Below, piece by piece: positions 40,175-48,697 of a DNA stretch of 48,697 bases; position 1 is the stretch's first letter, and each line of letters opens with the position of its first letter. A program made the position numbers and the translations under genes. Source of the DNA: Maccoyibacter sp900556645. GTDB taxonomy: Bacteria; Bacillota; Clostridia; Lachnospirales; Lachnospiraceae. The stretch covers positions 1 to 48,697 of the forward strand of contig CATWDJ010000013.1 in the NCBI GenBank assembly GCA_958349535.1, given 5' to 3'. The notes below the pieces were generated by a model. That model was not told where the DNA came from, searched no databases, and was given only the letters and a program-made list of their open reading frames with translations.

Positions 40175-43100
40175 GTGATTTCTAAATTTAGCGTAAAAAA
40201 ACCTTACACGGTGGTAGTGGCAATCATATTAATCATTTTATTGGGTGTAGTATCTCTGACTAAAATGAGTACAGACCTATTGCCGAATATGAATATGCCC
40301 TATGCTGTGGTAATGACTACCTATGTGGGAGCCAGCCCGGAACAAGTGGAAGGAACCGTAACAGAATCGGTGGAAGGGGCAATGGCAACTGTTTCCAATA
40401 TTAAAAATATTAGTTCTATTTCTGCCAACAACTATTCTTTGGTAGTGTTGGAATTTGAGCAGACAGCGAACATGGACTCCGTAACTATTGAGATGAGGGA
40501 AAGTCTGGATCAGATTAGCAGTATGTGGCCGGAGGAAGTGGGCAGTTCTATCATTATGAAAATCAACCCGGATATGATGCCGGTTATGATTGCCGGTGTG
40601 CATGTAGAAGGCAAGGACACGCTGGAAGTCAGCGATTATACTACAGATGAATTGATACCGGAGCTTGAAAGCATCGAGGGTGTTGCCTCTGTATCAGCGT
40701 TGGGAGCAGGGGAAGAGTCTATCAAAGTGATTATGAATCAGGATAAGATAGATGCAGTTAATGCCAAAATTACAGAATCACTGGATAAGAAGTTTTCCGA
40801 TGCCCAAAGTCAGATGAGTGCAGCTCAGGGGCAGATTGCGGAAGGAAAGCAACAGCTAAAGGACGGACAGGGAGAAATGTCCAGTCAATTGGGAAGTGCC
40901 AAGGGTCAATTAGATGATAAGAAACTTGAAATATTCCAGACAGAAAAGGATTTAAAAGAGAAACTGTCTGAAGCAGAATCGGCAAAAGAGCAGTTGGAGA
41001 CAGCTATAGCACAGATGAATGAGCAGCAGCAGAATCTTTCTACCCTGCAATCTGCTTATGCTAGCCTTTCGCGGCTGATGCTGGTGAAGGATACATTGAC
41101 GGATGTAGAATTTGAAGCACAGGCTCACATGACAAAGGCACAGGCACAGGAAAAATATAACACTGTAAAAGCAAGCTATGATGAGGTTAAAACTTCTCTG
41201 GGACTTTCTACTGATGCATCAGATGCACAAGTGAATCAGACTTTTTCTGCTTCTTTACAGGAATTGAATACAAATCTGATTTCGCTGAACGGCTCCATAA
41301 ATACTTTAAAGACAGCTTTGGAGAATATCAATACGGGAAAAATAACCCTGAATGATGCCATTACCACTTTGAATGCCAGTGAGATTGCAGGAATTGTGGA
41401 GATGGCAGGGGCTTCGGCATCTCTGGTTACAGGAGAAGCACAGTTACAGGAAAAACAGGAGGAATTGAAAGAAGCCAAGGAAAGTGCTTATGATGCAGCG
41501 GATTTGGAGCAGATTCTGACCATGGATACACTGACCAATATTCTTACGGCACAAAATTTCTCTATGCCGGCAGGTTATGTGACGGAAAACGGAACTAAAT
41601 ATCTGGTGCGTGTAGGCGACAAGGTAGGAAGTATAGAAGATTTGACCAATCTGGTGTTGATGGATTTAGGTATGGAAGGGGTGGATACCATACGCCTTAG
41701 TGATGTGGCAGATATTGTGCCGACAGATGATTCCTCCGAGTTTTATGCAAAATTAAACGGAGAGCCGGGCATTATGCTAACCATGGAGAAACAGACCGGG
41801 TACTCCACCGGAGATGTGACAGACCGGATTCTGGACAGAATAGATTCTTTAGAAAAAGAAAACGAAGATTTGGAAGTTACAGTGTTGATGGATCAGGGAA
41901 TCTATATTGATTTAATTGTAAATTCTGTATTTAATAACATGATATTAGGAGCAATTTTAGCAGTTATCATACTATTACTGTTCCTAAAGGATATCCGGCC
42001 AACATTGGTTATTGCATGTTCGATTCCGGTATCTGTTATCTTTGCCGTGGTACTGATGTATTTCAGCGGAGTGACCCTGAATATGATTTCGCTGTCAGGA
42101 CTGGCGTTGGGAATCGGTATGCTGGTGGACAACTCCATTGTAGTAATCGAGAATATCTATCGTATGAAAGGAGAAGGGGCATCCTCCCAAGAGGCTGCTA
42201 TTGCAGGAACGAAGCAGGTGGCAGGTGCGATTACGGCATCTACCCTGACAACTATCAGTGTATTTGTACCGATTATTTTTACCGAGGGAATTACAAGACA
42301 GCTCTTTGTGGATATGGGACTTACCATTGCCTATGCACTGTTGGCAAGTCTTATGATTGCTCTGACCTTTGTGCCGATGATGTCCTCCGGTATGCTGAAG
42401 AAAACGAAGGAAATACAGCATCCTTGGCTGATAAAAGTACAGGAGTGGTATGGCGGTGTTCTGGAAAAGGCACTGCATCGTAAAGTATTGGTGTTACTGG
42501 TAATGGTGGTACTTCTGGTAGTAAGTGTCATGGCTTCCCTTTCCAGAGGAACGGCGTTTATGCCGGATATGGAGAGCAACCAGATGTCCATGACCATTAC
42601 GCCGTCGGAAGGAAGCAATTTTGAAGATGCCTGCAAGCTGGCAGATGAAGTGACAGAGAAAATCAGAACCATTGATGATGTGGAAACGGTGGGAGCCATG
42701 GCAGGCGGCGGAGGAAGCTCTGTGATGTCAGCTATGGGCGGCAGTGATAATGATGTCATCAGTATGTATTTGATTCTGAAAGAGGATAAGAAGCTGTCCA
42801 ATAAACAGATTGCAAAAAAAATAGAGAAGCTGACGGAAGATATGGATGCCGAGATTGCAGTCAGCACCTCCGAGATGGATATGTCATCCATGCTGGGAGA
42901 AGGCGTATCGGTGGAAATCAAGGGAAAGAACATGGATACCCTGCAGGAAATTGCCAAAGATGTGGCAGAAATTGTGTCCAATGTGAAGGGAACAACGGAG
43001 GTATCGGATGGTATGGATGAGACTACACCGGAGCTTCGTATTACCGTGGATAAGGAGAAAGCGGCATCCTATGGTATGACCGTTGCACAGGTATATCAAC

Positions 43101-44017
43101 TGGTGTACGGACAGATGGAAAATCAGGTTTCGGACACCACTCTTTCTACGGATATGAAAGATTATGAGGTTTATGTCGTAGGAGAAGAACAGGAGGAAAC
43201 CACGCTGGAGGATATCAAAAACCTTACTTTTACCTATACCGATAAGGAGACCGGAGAGGATTCTGAGATACCGATTACAGAAGTGGCAACCATAGAAGAG
43301 AAGGAGGCTCCAAGCTCTATCTTAAGAGACAGCCAGACCCGTTATCTGAACGTTACGGCATCTATTGCAGAAGGTTATAATGTAGGTTTAGTAGGAGATA
43401 AGATAGAAAAGGCACTGGAGAAGTATGAGGTTCCGGCTGGTTACAGTATTGAAATGGCAGGAGAGGATGAAGTCATCAATGAGGCTATGAGCCAGCTGAT
43501 TCTTATGATGCTTCTGGGAACCGCATTTATCTACCTGATTATGGTGGCACAGTTCCAGTCCCTGCGGGCACCGTTTATTATCATCTTTACCATACCGTTG
43601 GCTTTGACCGGAGGATTTTTGGCACTCTTCCTTACCGGAAGCGAAATCAGTGTTATTTCCATGATTGGATTTGTCATGCTGATAGGTGTCATTGTAAATA
43701 ACGGAATTGTAATGGTGGATTATATCAACCAGTTGAAGGAAAGCGGCATGGAGCAGAGAGAGGCAATTATCACTGCCGGAAAGACAAGACTTCGTCCAAT
43801 TTTCATGACAGCTCTTACCACCATATTGGCTATGTCCACCATGGCACTGAGCAGACAGATGGGTTCAGATTTGGCCCGCCCGATGGCAATTGTAACCATT
43901 GGAGGAATGTTATACGGAACGCTGATGACTCTGTTGGTAGTGCCGTGTATCTATGATATTTTTTACAGAAGAGGCAGAAGAAAAGAAAAATCCATAGAGG
44001 AAACTCTTGACATTTAG
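40175..44017 (+). CDS. RND efflux transporter (HAE1/AcrB-like) with coiled-coil insertion
   Basis: This proton-driven exporter for drugs or lipids has 12 predicted membrane segments: one near the N-terminus (~11-28), groups around 590-810, and the last group after ~1110. TM4 carries GIGMLVD652-NSIVVIENIY, the family's proton-relay Asp. In the second half, where AcrB has its relay Lys, GVIVN1175-NGIVMVDY has Asn instead, as is common in Firmicute relatives. At 1280 residues it is about 240 longer than AcrB, owing to a Gln/Glu/Lys-rich coiled-coil insertion (~206-445) in the first external loop. I chose the GTG at 40175: AGGAGG precedes it by 8 bases, and the promoter's -10 box covers the earlier ATG. 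Confidence 0.92.
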   Translation: MISKFSVKKPYTVVVAIILIILLGVVSLTKMSTDLLPNMNMPYAVVMTTYVGASPEQVEGTVTESVEGAMATVSNIKNISSISANNYSLVVLEFEQTANMDSVTIEMRESLDQISSMWPEEVGSSIIMKINPDMMPVMIAGVHVEGKDTLEVSDYTTDELIPELESIEGVASVSALGAGEESIKVIMNQDKIDAVNAKITESLDKKFSDAQSQMSAAQGQIAEGKQQLKDGQGEMSSQLGSAKGQLDDKKLEIFQTEKDLKEKLSEAESAKEQLETAIAQMNEQQQNLSTLQSAYASLSRLMLVKDTLTDVEFEAQAHMTKAQAQEKYNTVKASYDEVKTSLGLSTDASDAQVNQTFSASLQELNTNLISLNGSINTLKTALENINTGKITLNDAITTLNASEIAGIVEMAGASASLVTGEAQLQEKQEELKEAKESAYDAADLEQILTMDTLTNILTAQNFSMPAGYVTENGTKYLVRVGDKVGSIEDLTNLVLMDLGMEGVDTIRLSDVADIVPTDDSSEFYAKLNGEPGIMLTMEKQTGYSTGDVTDRILDRIDSLEKENEDLEVTVLMDQGIYIDLIVNSVFNNMILGAILAVIILLLFLKDIRPTLVIACSIPVSVIFAVVLMYFSGVTLNMISLSGLALGIGMLVDNSIVVIENIYRMKGEGASSQEAAIAGTKQVAGAITASTLTTISVFVPIIFTEGITRQLFVDMGLTIAYALLASLMIALTFVPMMSSGMLKKTKEIQHPWLIKVQEWYGGVLEKALHRKVLVLLVMVVLLVVSVMASLSRGTAFMPDMESNQMSMTITPSEGSNFEDACKLADEVTEKIRTIDDVETVGAMAGGGGSSVMSAMGGSDNDVISMYLILKEDKKLSNKQIAKKIEKLTEDMDAEIAVSTSEMDMSSMLGEGVSVEIKGKNMDTLQEIAKDVAEIVSNVKGTTEVSDGMDETTPELRITVDKEKAASYGMTVAQVYQLVYGQMENQVSDTTLSTDMKDYEVYVVGEEQEETTLEDIKNLTFTYTDKETGEDSEIPITEVATIEEKEAPSSILRDSQTRYLNVTASIAEGYNVGLVGDKIEKALEKYEVPAGYSIEMAGEDEVINEAMSQLILMMLLGTAFIYLIMVAQFQSLRAPFIIIFTIPLALTGGFLALFLTGSEISVISMIGFVMLIGVIVNNGIVMVDYINQLKESGMEQREAIITAGKTRLRPIFMTALTTILAMSTMALSRQMGSDLARPMAIVTIGGMLYGTLMTLLVVPCIYDIFYRRGRRKEKSIEETLDI

Positions 44018-44035
44018 AGGAGAACTCTTTAAGAT
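44007..44035 (+). promoter_or_regulatory. sigma-A promoter of the valS T-box unit
   Basis: Consensus TTGACA (44007-44012), a 17-base spacer and TAAGAT (44030-44035). The -35 box lies in the last codons of the RND gene. The transcript would start near 44042. Confidence 0.75.
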
Positions 44036-44041
44036 GAAAGA

Positions 44042-44318
44042 AGTTGAAAAAGGTAGTGAAGAAGAGGAGTACACAGCACACCCTTGACAGAGAGAATGGT
44101 TCATCGGCTGCAAGACCATTTAAAGAAGGCGTTGTGGAAGGTAGCTTTGGAACCGGAAAGCTGAAAGGCAGATGTTTTCATAACAGAGCGGATAGGCTTT
44201 CACGACTCATCCCCGTTACAGGATTCAGAGATTGCCGATAGGTAGAAGACATATCGGTGAACGAAGGTGGTACCGCGTTGACACGCCCTTTGCAGATGCA
44301 GAGGGCGTTTTTTTTAAT
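44042..44318 (+). ncRNA. T-box riboswitch leader of valS
   Basis: The leader carries the conserved T-box GGTGGTACCGCG (44265-44276) directly before a terminator, plus Stem I landmarks AGTA, CAGAGAG and GCTGCAAG upstream. It reads the charging state of tRNA-Val: uncharged tRNA stabilises the antiterminator and lets valS be transcribed. The most likely specifier codon is GTA (44141-44143), followed by the usual purine-CTTTGGAAC context, which fits valine. Confidence 0.9.
44283..44315 (+). terminator. T-box-controlled terminator
   Basis: The stem of ACGCCCTTTGCA with TGCAGAGGGCGT (one wobble, tight loop) is followed by eight T. It is mutually exclusive with the antiterminator formed by the T-box sequence. 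Confidence 0.88.
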
Positions 44319-44384
44319 TAATAGGAAATCCAAAGGGATTTCTAGAAAATCAAATGCAACAATAGAAAGATAGGAGAAGAAATC

Positions 44385-47033
44385 ATGAGCAAAGAATTAG
44401 CAAAAACCTATGATCCTAAGGATATTGAAGATCGTCTTTATCAGAAGTGGGAAGAAAATAAATATTTCCATGCAGAGGTGGATAGAAGTAAAAAACCTTT
44501 TACCATCGTAATGCCGCCGCCAAACATCACCGGACAGCTCCATATGGGTCACGCATTGGATAACACCATGCAGGATATCTTGATTCGTTATAAAAGAATG
44601 CAGGGTTATAATGCACTTTGGCAGCCGGGAACAGACCATGCCTCCATTGCCACGGAGGTAAAAGTCATCGAATCCTTGAAAGAACAGGGCATTGACAAGA
44701 ATGAACTGGGAAGAGAAGGCTTTTTAGAAAAAGCATGGGAATGGAAAGAAGAGTACGGCGGACGTATCTTAAAACAGTTAAAGAAGTTAGGTTCCTCTGC
44801 CGATTGGGACAGAGAACGTTTTACCATGGATGAGGGATGTTCCAAGGCAGTAGAAGATGTATTCATCAAATTATTTGACAAGGGATATATTTATAAGGGT
44901 TCCAGAATCGTCAACTGGTGTCCGGTTTGTAAGACCTCCATTTCCGATGCAGAGGTAGAGCATGAGGAACAGGATGGATTCTTCTGGCACATCAATTATC
45001 CGGTAAAAGGCGAAGAGGGACGATTCGTAGAGATTGCCACCACCAGACCGGAGACCCTTTTGGGGGATACCGCAGTGGCAGTAAATCCGGAGGATGAGCG
45101 TTATCAGGATTTAATTGGAAAAACATTGATTCTTCCGTTGGTGGGAAGAGAGATTCCGGTGGTAGCAGATGCTTATGTAGACAAGGAATTTGGAACCGGA
45201 TGTGTAAAGATTACGCCGGCACATGACCCGAATGATTTTGAGGTTGGAAAACGTCATAATCTGCCGGAGATTAATATTTTAAATGATGATGCCACCATCA
45301 ATGCCAACGGCGGCAAATATGAGGGAATGGACCGTTATGAGGCAAGAAAAGCCATGGTGGAAGAGTTGGATTCTCAGGGACTTCTGGTAAAGGTTGTACC
45401 TCACTCCCATAATGTAGGAACCCATGACCGCTGTAAGACTACAGTAGAGCCGATGATTAAGCAGCAGTGGTTTGTAAAAATGGATGAGATGATTAAACCG
45501 GCAGTGGAGGCAGTAAAAAAAGGCGAGATTAAGCTGTTGCCGGAGAGAATGGATAAAACTTACTTTAACTGGACAGATAATATCAGAGATTGGTGTATTT
45601 CCCGTCAGCTTTGGTGGGGACACCGGATTCCGGCATATTACTGTGATAAATGCGGGGAATTTGTAGTAGCAAAGGAAAATCCGGGAAAATGCCCGAAATG
45701 CGGACATGACCACATGACACAGGACCCGGATACTCTGGATACATGGTTCTCCTCAGCACTCTGGCCGTTTTCCACATTGGGCTGGCCGGAAAAAACCGAG
45801 GATTTGGACTATTTCTATCCGAATGATGTGCTGGTAACCGGATATGACATTATTTTCTTCTGGGTTATCCGTATGATTTTCTCAGGCTACGAGCAGATGG
45901 GAGAGGCACCGTTCCACACCGTATTATTCCACGGTCTGGTAAGGGATTCCCAGGGACGGAAGATGAGTAAATCCTTAGGAAACGGTATCGACCCGTTGGA
46001 GGTTATTGATAAATACGGAGCAGATGCACTTCGCCTGACTTTGATTACCGGAAATGCACCGGGAAATGATATGCGTTTCTACTGGGAAAGAGTAGAGGCA
46101 TCCAGAAACTTTGCCAACAAAGTATGGAATGCATCCCGTTTTATCATGATGAATATTGGGGATTCCCAGATTACAGAGCCGAAGGTATCAGAATTGGAAG
46201 AGGAAGATAAGTGGATACTTTCTGCAGTAAACTCTCTGGCAAAAGAAGTGACAGAGAATATGGATAAGTTTGAACTGGGAATTGCAGTTCAAAAGGTATA
46301 CGATTTTATCTGGGATGAATTCTGTGACTGGTACATTGAGATTACCAAGACCAGAACCTACAAAAAAGAAGAGAATCCGGTATCGGCAAATGCTGCCATG
46401 TGGACGTTAAAAACCGTGTTGATTCAAGCATTGAAGCTGCTTCATCCATATATGCCGTTTATTACAGAAGAGATTTTCTGCACATTACAAAACGAAGAAG
46501 AGACCATCATGTTGTCCCAGTGGCCGGTTTACAGAGAGGATCTGGAATTTAAAGAGGCAGAGGAAGCCATTGCCCATGTAAAGGATTTGGTAAAGGGAAT
46601 CCGCAATACCAGAAGTGAGATGGATGTTCCGCCAAGCCGAAAAGCAAAGGTATTCATCGTAACGGAAGACAGCGGATTGCAGGATACCTTTGAGGGTATG
46701 AAACGAGCATATACCATGCTAATCAGTGCCAGTGAAATTCAGGTACAGTCAGATAAAGCAGGAATCGGAGAAGATGCGGTTTCTGTAGTAATCCCGGGAG
46801 CGGTTGTTTATATTCCGCTGGAGGATTTAGTGGATTTGGCGAAGGAGAAGGAACGTCTGGAAAAAGAAAGAGAACATCTGAAAAAAGAACTGGCACGTTC
46901 CAAAGGTATGCTCTCCAATGAAAAATTCTTAAGCAAGGCACCGGAGGCAAAGGTGCAGGAGGAAAGAGAAAAGCTGGAAAAATATGAGCAGATGATGAAA
47001 CAGGTGGAAGAGCGGCTGTCACAGATGAAATAG
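44385..47033 (+). CDS. valS: valyl-tRNA synthetase
   Basis: ValRS charges tRNA-Val with valine. The class I signatures are H53-M-G-H56 (TGQLHMGHALDNT) and K526-M-S-K-S530 (GRKMSKSLGNGIDP). The editing domain shows TTRPETLLGDTAVAV and FGTGCVKITPAHDPNDF. A zinc-ribbon-like CDKCGE...CPKCGHD precedes DTLDTWFSSALWPFSTLGWP. The C-terminal ~65 residues form the tRNA-binding coiled coil usual in ValRS. The length of 882 residues is standard. Expression is set by the T-box leader upstream; AGGAGA is the ribosome binding site. Confidence 0.99.
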   Translation: MSKELAKTYDPKDIEDRLYQKWEENKYFHAEVDRSKKPFTIVMPPPNITGQLHMGHALDNTMQDILIRYKRMQGYNALWQPGTDHASIATEVKVIESLKEQGIDKNELGREGFLEKAWEWKEEYGGRILKQLKKLGSSADWDRERFTMDEGCSKAVEDVFIKLFDKGYIYKGSRIVNWCPVCKTSISDAEVEHEEQDGFFWHINYPVKGEEGRFVEIATTRPETLLGDTAVAVNPEDERYQDLIGKTLILPLVGREIPVVADAYVDKEFGTGCVKITPAHDPNDFEVGKRHNLPEINILNDDATINANGGKYEGMDRYEARKAMVEELDSQGLLVKVVPHSHNVGTHDRCKTTVEPMIKQQWFVKMDEMIKPAVEAVKKGEIKLLPERMDKTYFNWTDNIRDWCISRQLWWGHRIPAYYCDKCGEFVVAKENPGKCPKCGHDHMTQDPDTLDTWFSSALWPFSTLGWPEKTEDLDYFYPNDVLVTGYDIIFFWVIRMIFSGYEQMGEAPFHTVLFHGLVRDSQGRKMSKSLGNGIDPLEVIDKYGADALRLTLITGNAPGNDMRFYWERVEASRNFANKVWNASRFIMMNIGDSQITEPKVSELEEEDKWILSAVNSLAKEVTENMDKFELGIAVQKVYDFIWDEFCDWYIEITKTRTYKKEENPVSANAAMWTLKTVLIQALKLLHPYMPFITEEIFCTLQNEEETIMLSQWPVYREDLEFKEAEEAIAHVKDLVKGIRNTRSEMDVPPSRKAKVFIVTEDSGLQDTFEGMKRAYTMLISASEIQVQSDKAGIGEDAVSVVIPGAVVYIPLEDLVDLAKEKERLEKEREHLKKELARSKGMLSNEKFLSKAPEAKVQEEREKLEKYEQMMKQVEERLSQMK

Positions 47034-47095
47034 AGCGACAATTTTGTGTAACCTCAAAAAAATACTAAAAACTATTGCAGAAAAAATGTATTTAG

Positions 47096-47106
47096 TATAC
47101 TATAAT
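47096..47106 (+). promoter_or_regulatory. candidate -10 region of the fapA-type gene
   Basis: TATACT (47096-47101) and TATAAT (47101-47106) overlap by one base. A TTGCAG at 47075 is 15 or 20 bases away, which is not ideal, so the exact promoter is uncertain. No terminator was seen between valS and this gene. Confidence 0.4.
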
Positions 47107-47152
47107 CTTAGAAGAATGTCCAAGAACTTGGTACGAAAAGAGGTGACCGCTT

Positions 47153-48550
47153 ATGACCATTGCAAAAGAGAAAATGCAGCCAAGAGCAAGAATTACTTAT
47201 GATGAGATGCAGGCATTTCTGGTGCTTCCGATTCCGTCAGAGGATGAGGTGTATACAGAAGAAGCCATTATGGAATGTCTGGAGAAGAATCAGATTCGTC
47301 ATGGCATAGAGCGGGAAACCATTCGGAATATGATACAGTCTGAGATTTATAATAGGGAAGTCTGTGTTGCCACCGGAACACCGATGGTGGATGGAATAGA
47401 CGGTTATTTTGAGTATCATTTTAACAGAACTTTTAGCAATAAGCCGAAGGTGCAGCCGGATGGAAGTGTAGATTATTGGAGTATCAACATGGTGGAAATG
47501 GTAGAGAAAGGGCAGGTAATTGCCACCTATCATCCACCGGTAAGCGGCGAGAATGGGATGAGCGTCAAGGGCAAGCCACTGATAGCTAAGCGTGGAAGGG
47601 AACAGCCGCCGCTGAAAGGAAAGGGATTTACCCGTCAGGAGGACGGAGTTACTTATATTTCCAACATAGATGGTAAGATTGACATGGCAAATGACAGAAT
47701 TACCATATTGCCGGTTTATGAGATATTTGGGAATGCGGATTTGTCAGTGGGAAATATTAATTTTGTGGGAGATGTGGTCATCCACGGCAATGTCAATTCC
47801 GGAGTTAAGATTCATGCCACAGGTAGTGTTACCATAGACGGATTGGTGGAATCGGCATATATTTCCGCTGAGAAAGATATCGTATTAAGAAGCGGAATGG
47901 TAGGCGGAAACCGGGCAAGCCTTATGAGTAAGCAAAATATTTATGCCAAGTTTATTGAATATACCCATATTGAGTTAATGGGAAGCATTGAGGCGGATTG
48001 TTTTGTGGGCTGTGACATCGTATGCAGAGACCAGGTTATCCTAAATGGCAAAAAGGGCAAGATTATGGGTGGAGAGGTCTACGCGTTAAAAGGTGTTCAA
48101 GTGGCTGAACTTGGAAGTCAGGGAGAGGTCAAGACAGAAATCAGCGTCGGTGTCAAAGAAGAGATACACAGAAGGATTGGATTGCTGGTGAAAAAAATCC
48201 AGACAATGGAGGAGAATCTCCACAGAATCGAAGAAGGCTTGCAGAATTTTGACAAGCTGGAGCAGGAGCGGGGAGTCAGCTATCGAGATGACCCAAGAAG
48301 GGCACAGCTTTTGCGAGTTAAGATACAGGATATTGCCAACATTGCTAAGGACAGAGCAGAGCTGGAGGATTTGAGACAGCAGACTGTGGTGGAAGGAAAA
48401 ACCAATGTTATTGTAGAACATAAGGTATATCCGGGAGTCAGCATTTCCATTGACGATTTGAAAGTACAGGTGCAGGAAGAACAGGAGCGGGTAGTTTTTA
48501 CCAAGAGCGGAAGTAAAATTATCATGGAACGGTATGAGGAGCATGTCTAA
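47153..48550 (+). CDS. FapA family protein (DUF342)
   Basis: The 465-residue protein has the DUF342/FapA layout. An N-terminal domain contains VATGTPMVDGIDGYFEYHF and the signature QVIATYHPPVSGENGMSVKGKPL. A right-handed parallel beta-helix follows (VGNINFVGDVVIHGNVNSGVKI... ASGSVTIDGLVESA style repeats, seen here as short GxVxIxGxV steps at ~195-320). A C-terminal coiled coil (~330-420) comes last. Family members are cytosolic and polymer-forming; some influence flagellar or cell-envelope processes, but the molecular role is poorly known. AGAGGTGA lies 6 bases before the start. A terminator follows 70 bases after the stop. Confidence 0.92.
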   Translation: MTIAKEKMQPRARITYDEMQAFLVLPIPSEDEVYTEEAIMECLEKNQIRHGIERETIRNMIQSEIYNREVCVATGTPMVDGIDGYFEYHFNRTFSNKPKVQPDGSVDYWSINMVEMVEKGQVIATYHPPVSGENGMSVKGKPLIAKRGREQPPLKGKGFTRQEDGVTYISNIDGKIDMANDRITILPVYEIFGNADLSVGNINFVGDVVIHGNVNSGVKIHATGSVTIDGLVESAYISAEKDIVLRSGMVGGNRASLMSKQNIYAKFIEYTHIELMGSIEADCFVGCDIVCRDQVILNGKKGKIMGGEVYALKGVQVAELGSQGEVKTEISVGVKEEIHRRIGLLVKKIQTMEENLHRIEEGLQNFDKLEQERGVSYRDDPRRAQLLRVKIQDIANIAKDRAELEDLRQQTVVEGKTNVIVEHKVYPGVSISIDDLKVQVQEEQERVVFTKSGSKIIMERYEEHV

Positions 48551-48618
48551 AAATGACGGATACTGCGACGAGTTTTAGCTGTCAAGTCTTGCAAAAAAAG
48601 AAAAAGCAATATATGATA

Positions 48619-48650
48619 GAGAGAGCCTGAAAGGATAGGCTCTCTTTTTT
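48619..48650 (+). terminator. intrinsic terminator after the fapA-type gene
   Basis: The arms AGAGAGCCT/AGGCTCTCT (8-9 pairs) around the loop GAAAGGAT are followed by six T. Confidence 0.88.
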
Positions 48651-48697
48651 ACTTTATAGGAAAGTTCTCCTTCGGAGAACTCTTGATATGAAAATAG

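Noticed and set aside
44044..44241. 65-codon plus-strand frame upstream of valS
   Set aside because: It lies wholly within the T-box leader and is explained by that RNA.
48663..48683. Small hairpin GTTCTCC-TTC-GGAGAAC at the right edge
   Set aside because: It has no U-tract within the window and the next gene is outside, so its role cannot be judged.

Overview
The window reads as a chromosome segment of an anaerobic low-to-mid GC Firmicute, most likely Clostridia of the Lachnospiraceae type. The grounds are Gram-positive ribosome binding sites and sigma-A promoters (many with an extended TGn -10), a T-box leader on valS, LCP, FapA and CheC proteins, and the absence of outer-membrane genes. 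The family assignment is inference from gene style, since no rRNA gene is present.

Positions 179-25987 form one large cell-wall glycopolymer locus. In order it holds: an orphan Wzt-type ABC ATPase; a SAM methyltransferase; a 1538-residue protein with a kinase-like domain, a coiled coil and three glycosyltransferase domains; an NAD-dependent sugar epimerase; RfbC/RmlC; a Wzm-type permease with an unusual extracytoplasmic N-terminal domain; a second Wzt; three secreted wall proteins (amidase, glucosaminidase, transglutaminase-like) that share the same C-terminal tandem repeats; two large double-GT2 glycosyltransferases separated by a tiny zinc-ribbon protein; a polyprenyl-phosphate sugar transferase; and two small GT2 enzymes. 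An LCP-family ligase (26082) and glmS (27152) follow. Together they could start a glycan on a lipid carrier, extend it, possibly cap it, export it by ABC transporter, and attach it to peptidoglycan. The three repeat-bearing enzymes may bind that same glycan.

Positions 29120-38110 hold an HtrA-type protease, a lone carbamate kinase, and a glycerol catabolism block: a DhaS-like TetR regulator, glpK, glpF, a GlpA-like dehydrogenase with a BFD [2Fe-2S] domain, a GlpB-like flavoprotein and a DUF1667 protein. Synonymous codon choice in this block differs visibly from the glycopolymer locus, which suggests high expression.

Positions 38128-48697 hold an EamA transporter, a 44-residue acidic-tailed membrane microprotein, a reverse-strand orphan CheC, a 1280-residue RND pump with a large coiled-coil insertion, the T-box/valS unit and a FapA (DUF342) protein.

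The most interesting leads are the methyltransferase/kinase-like/coiled-coil arrangement next to Wzt, which resembles the WbdD chain-length terminator of Gram-negative ABC-exported O-antigens, and the family of wall enzymes sharing one repeat inside the export locus. Two places also show a promoter -35 box embedded in the terminator hairpin of the preceding operon.
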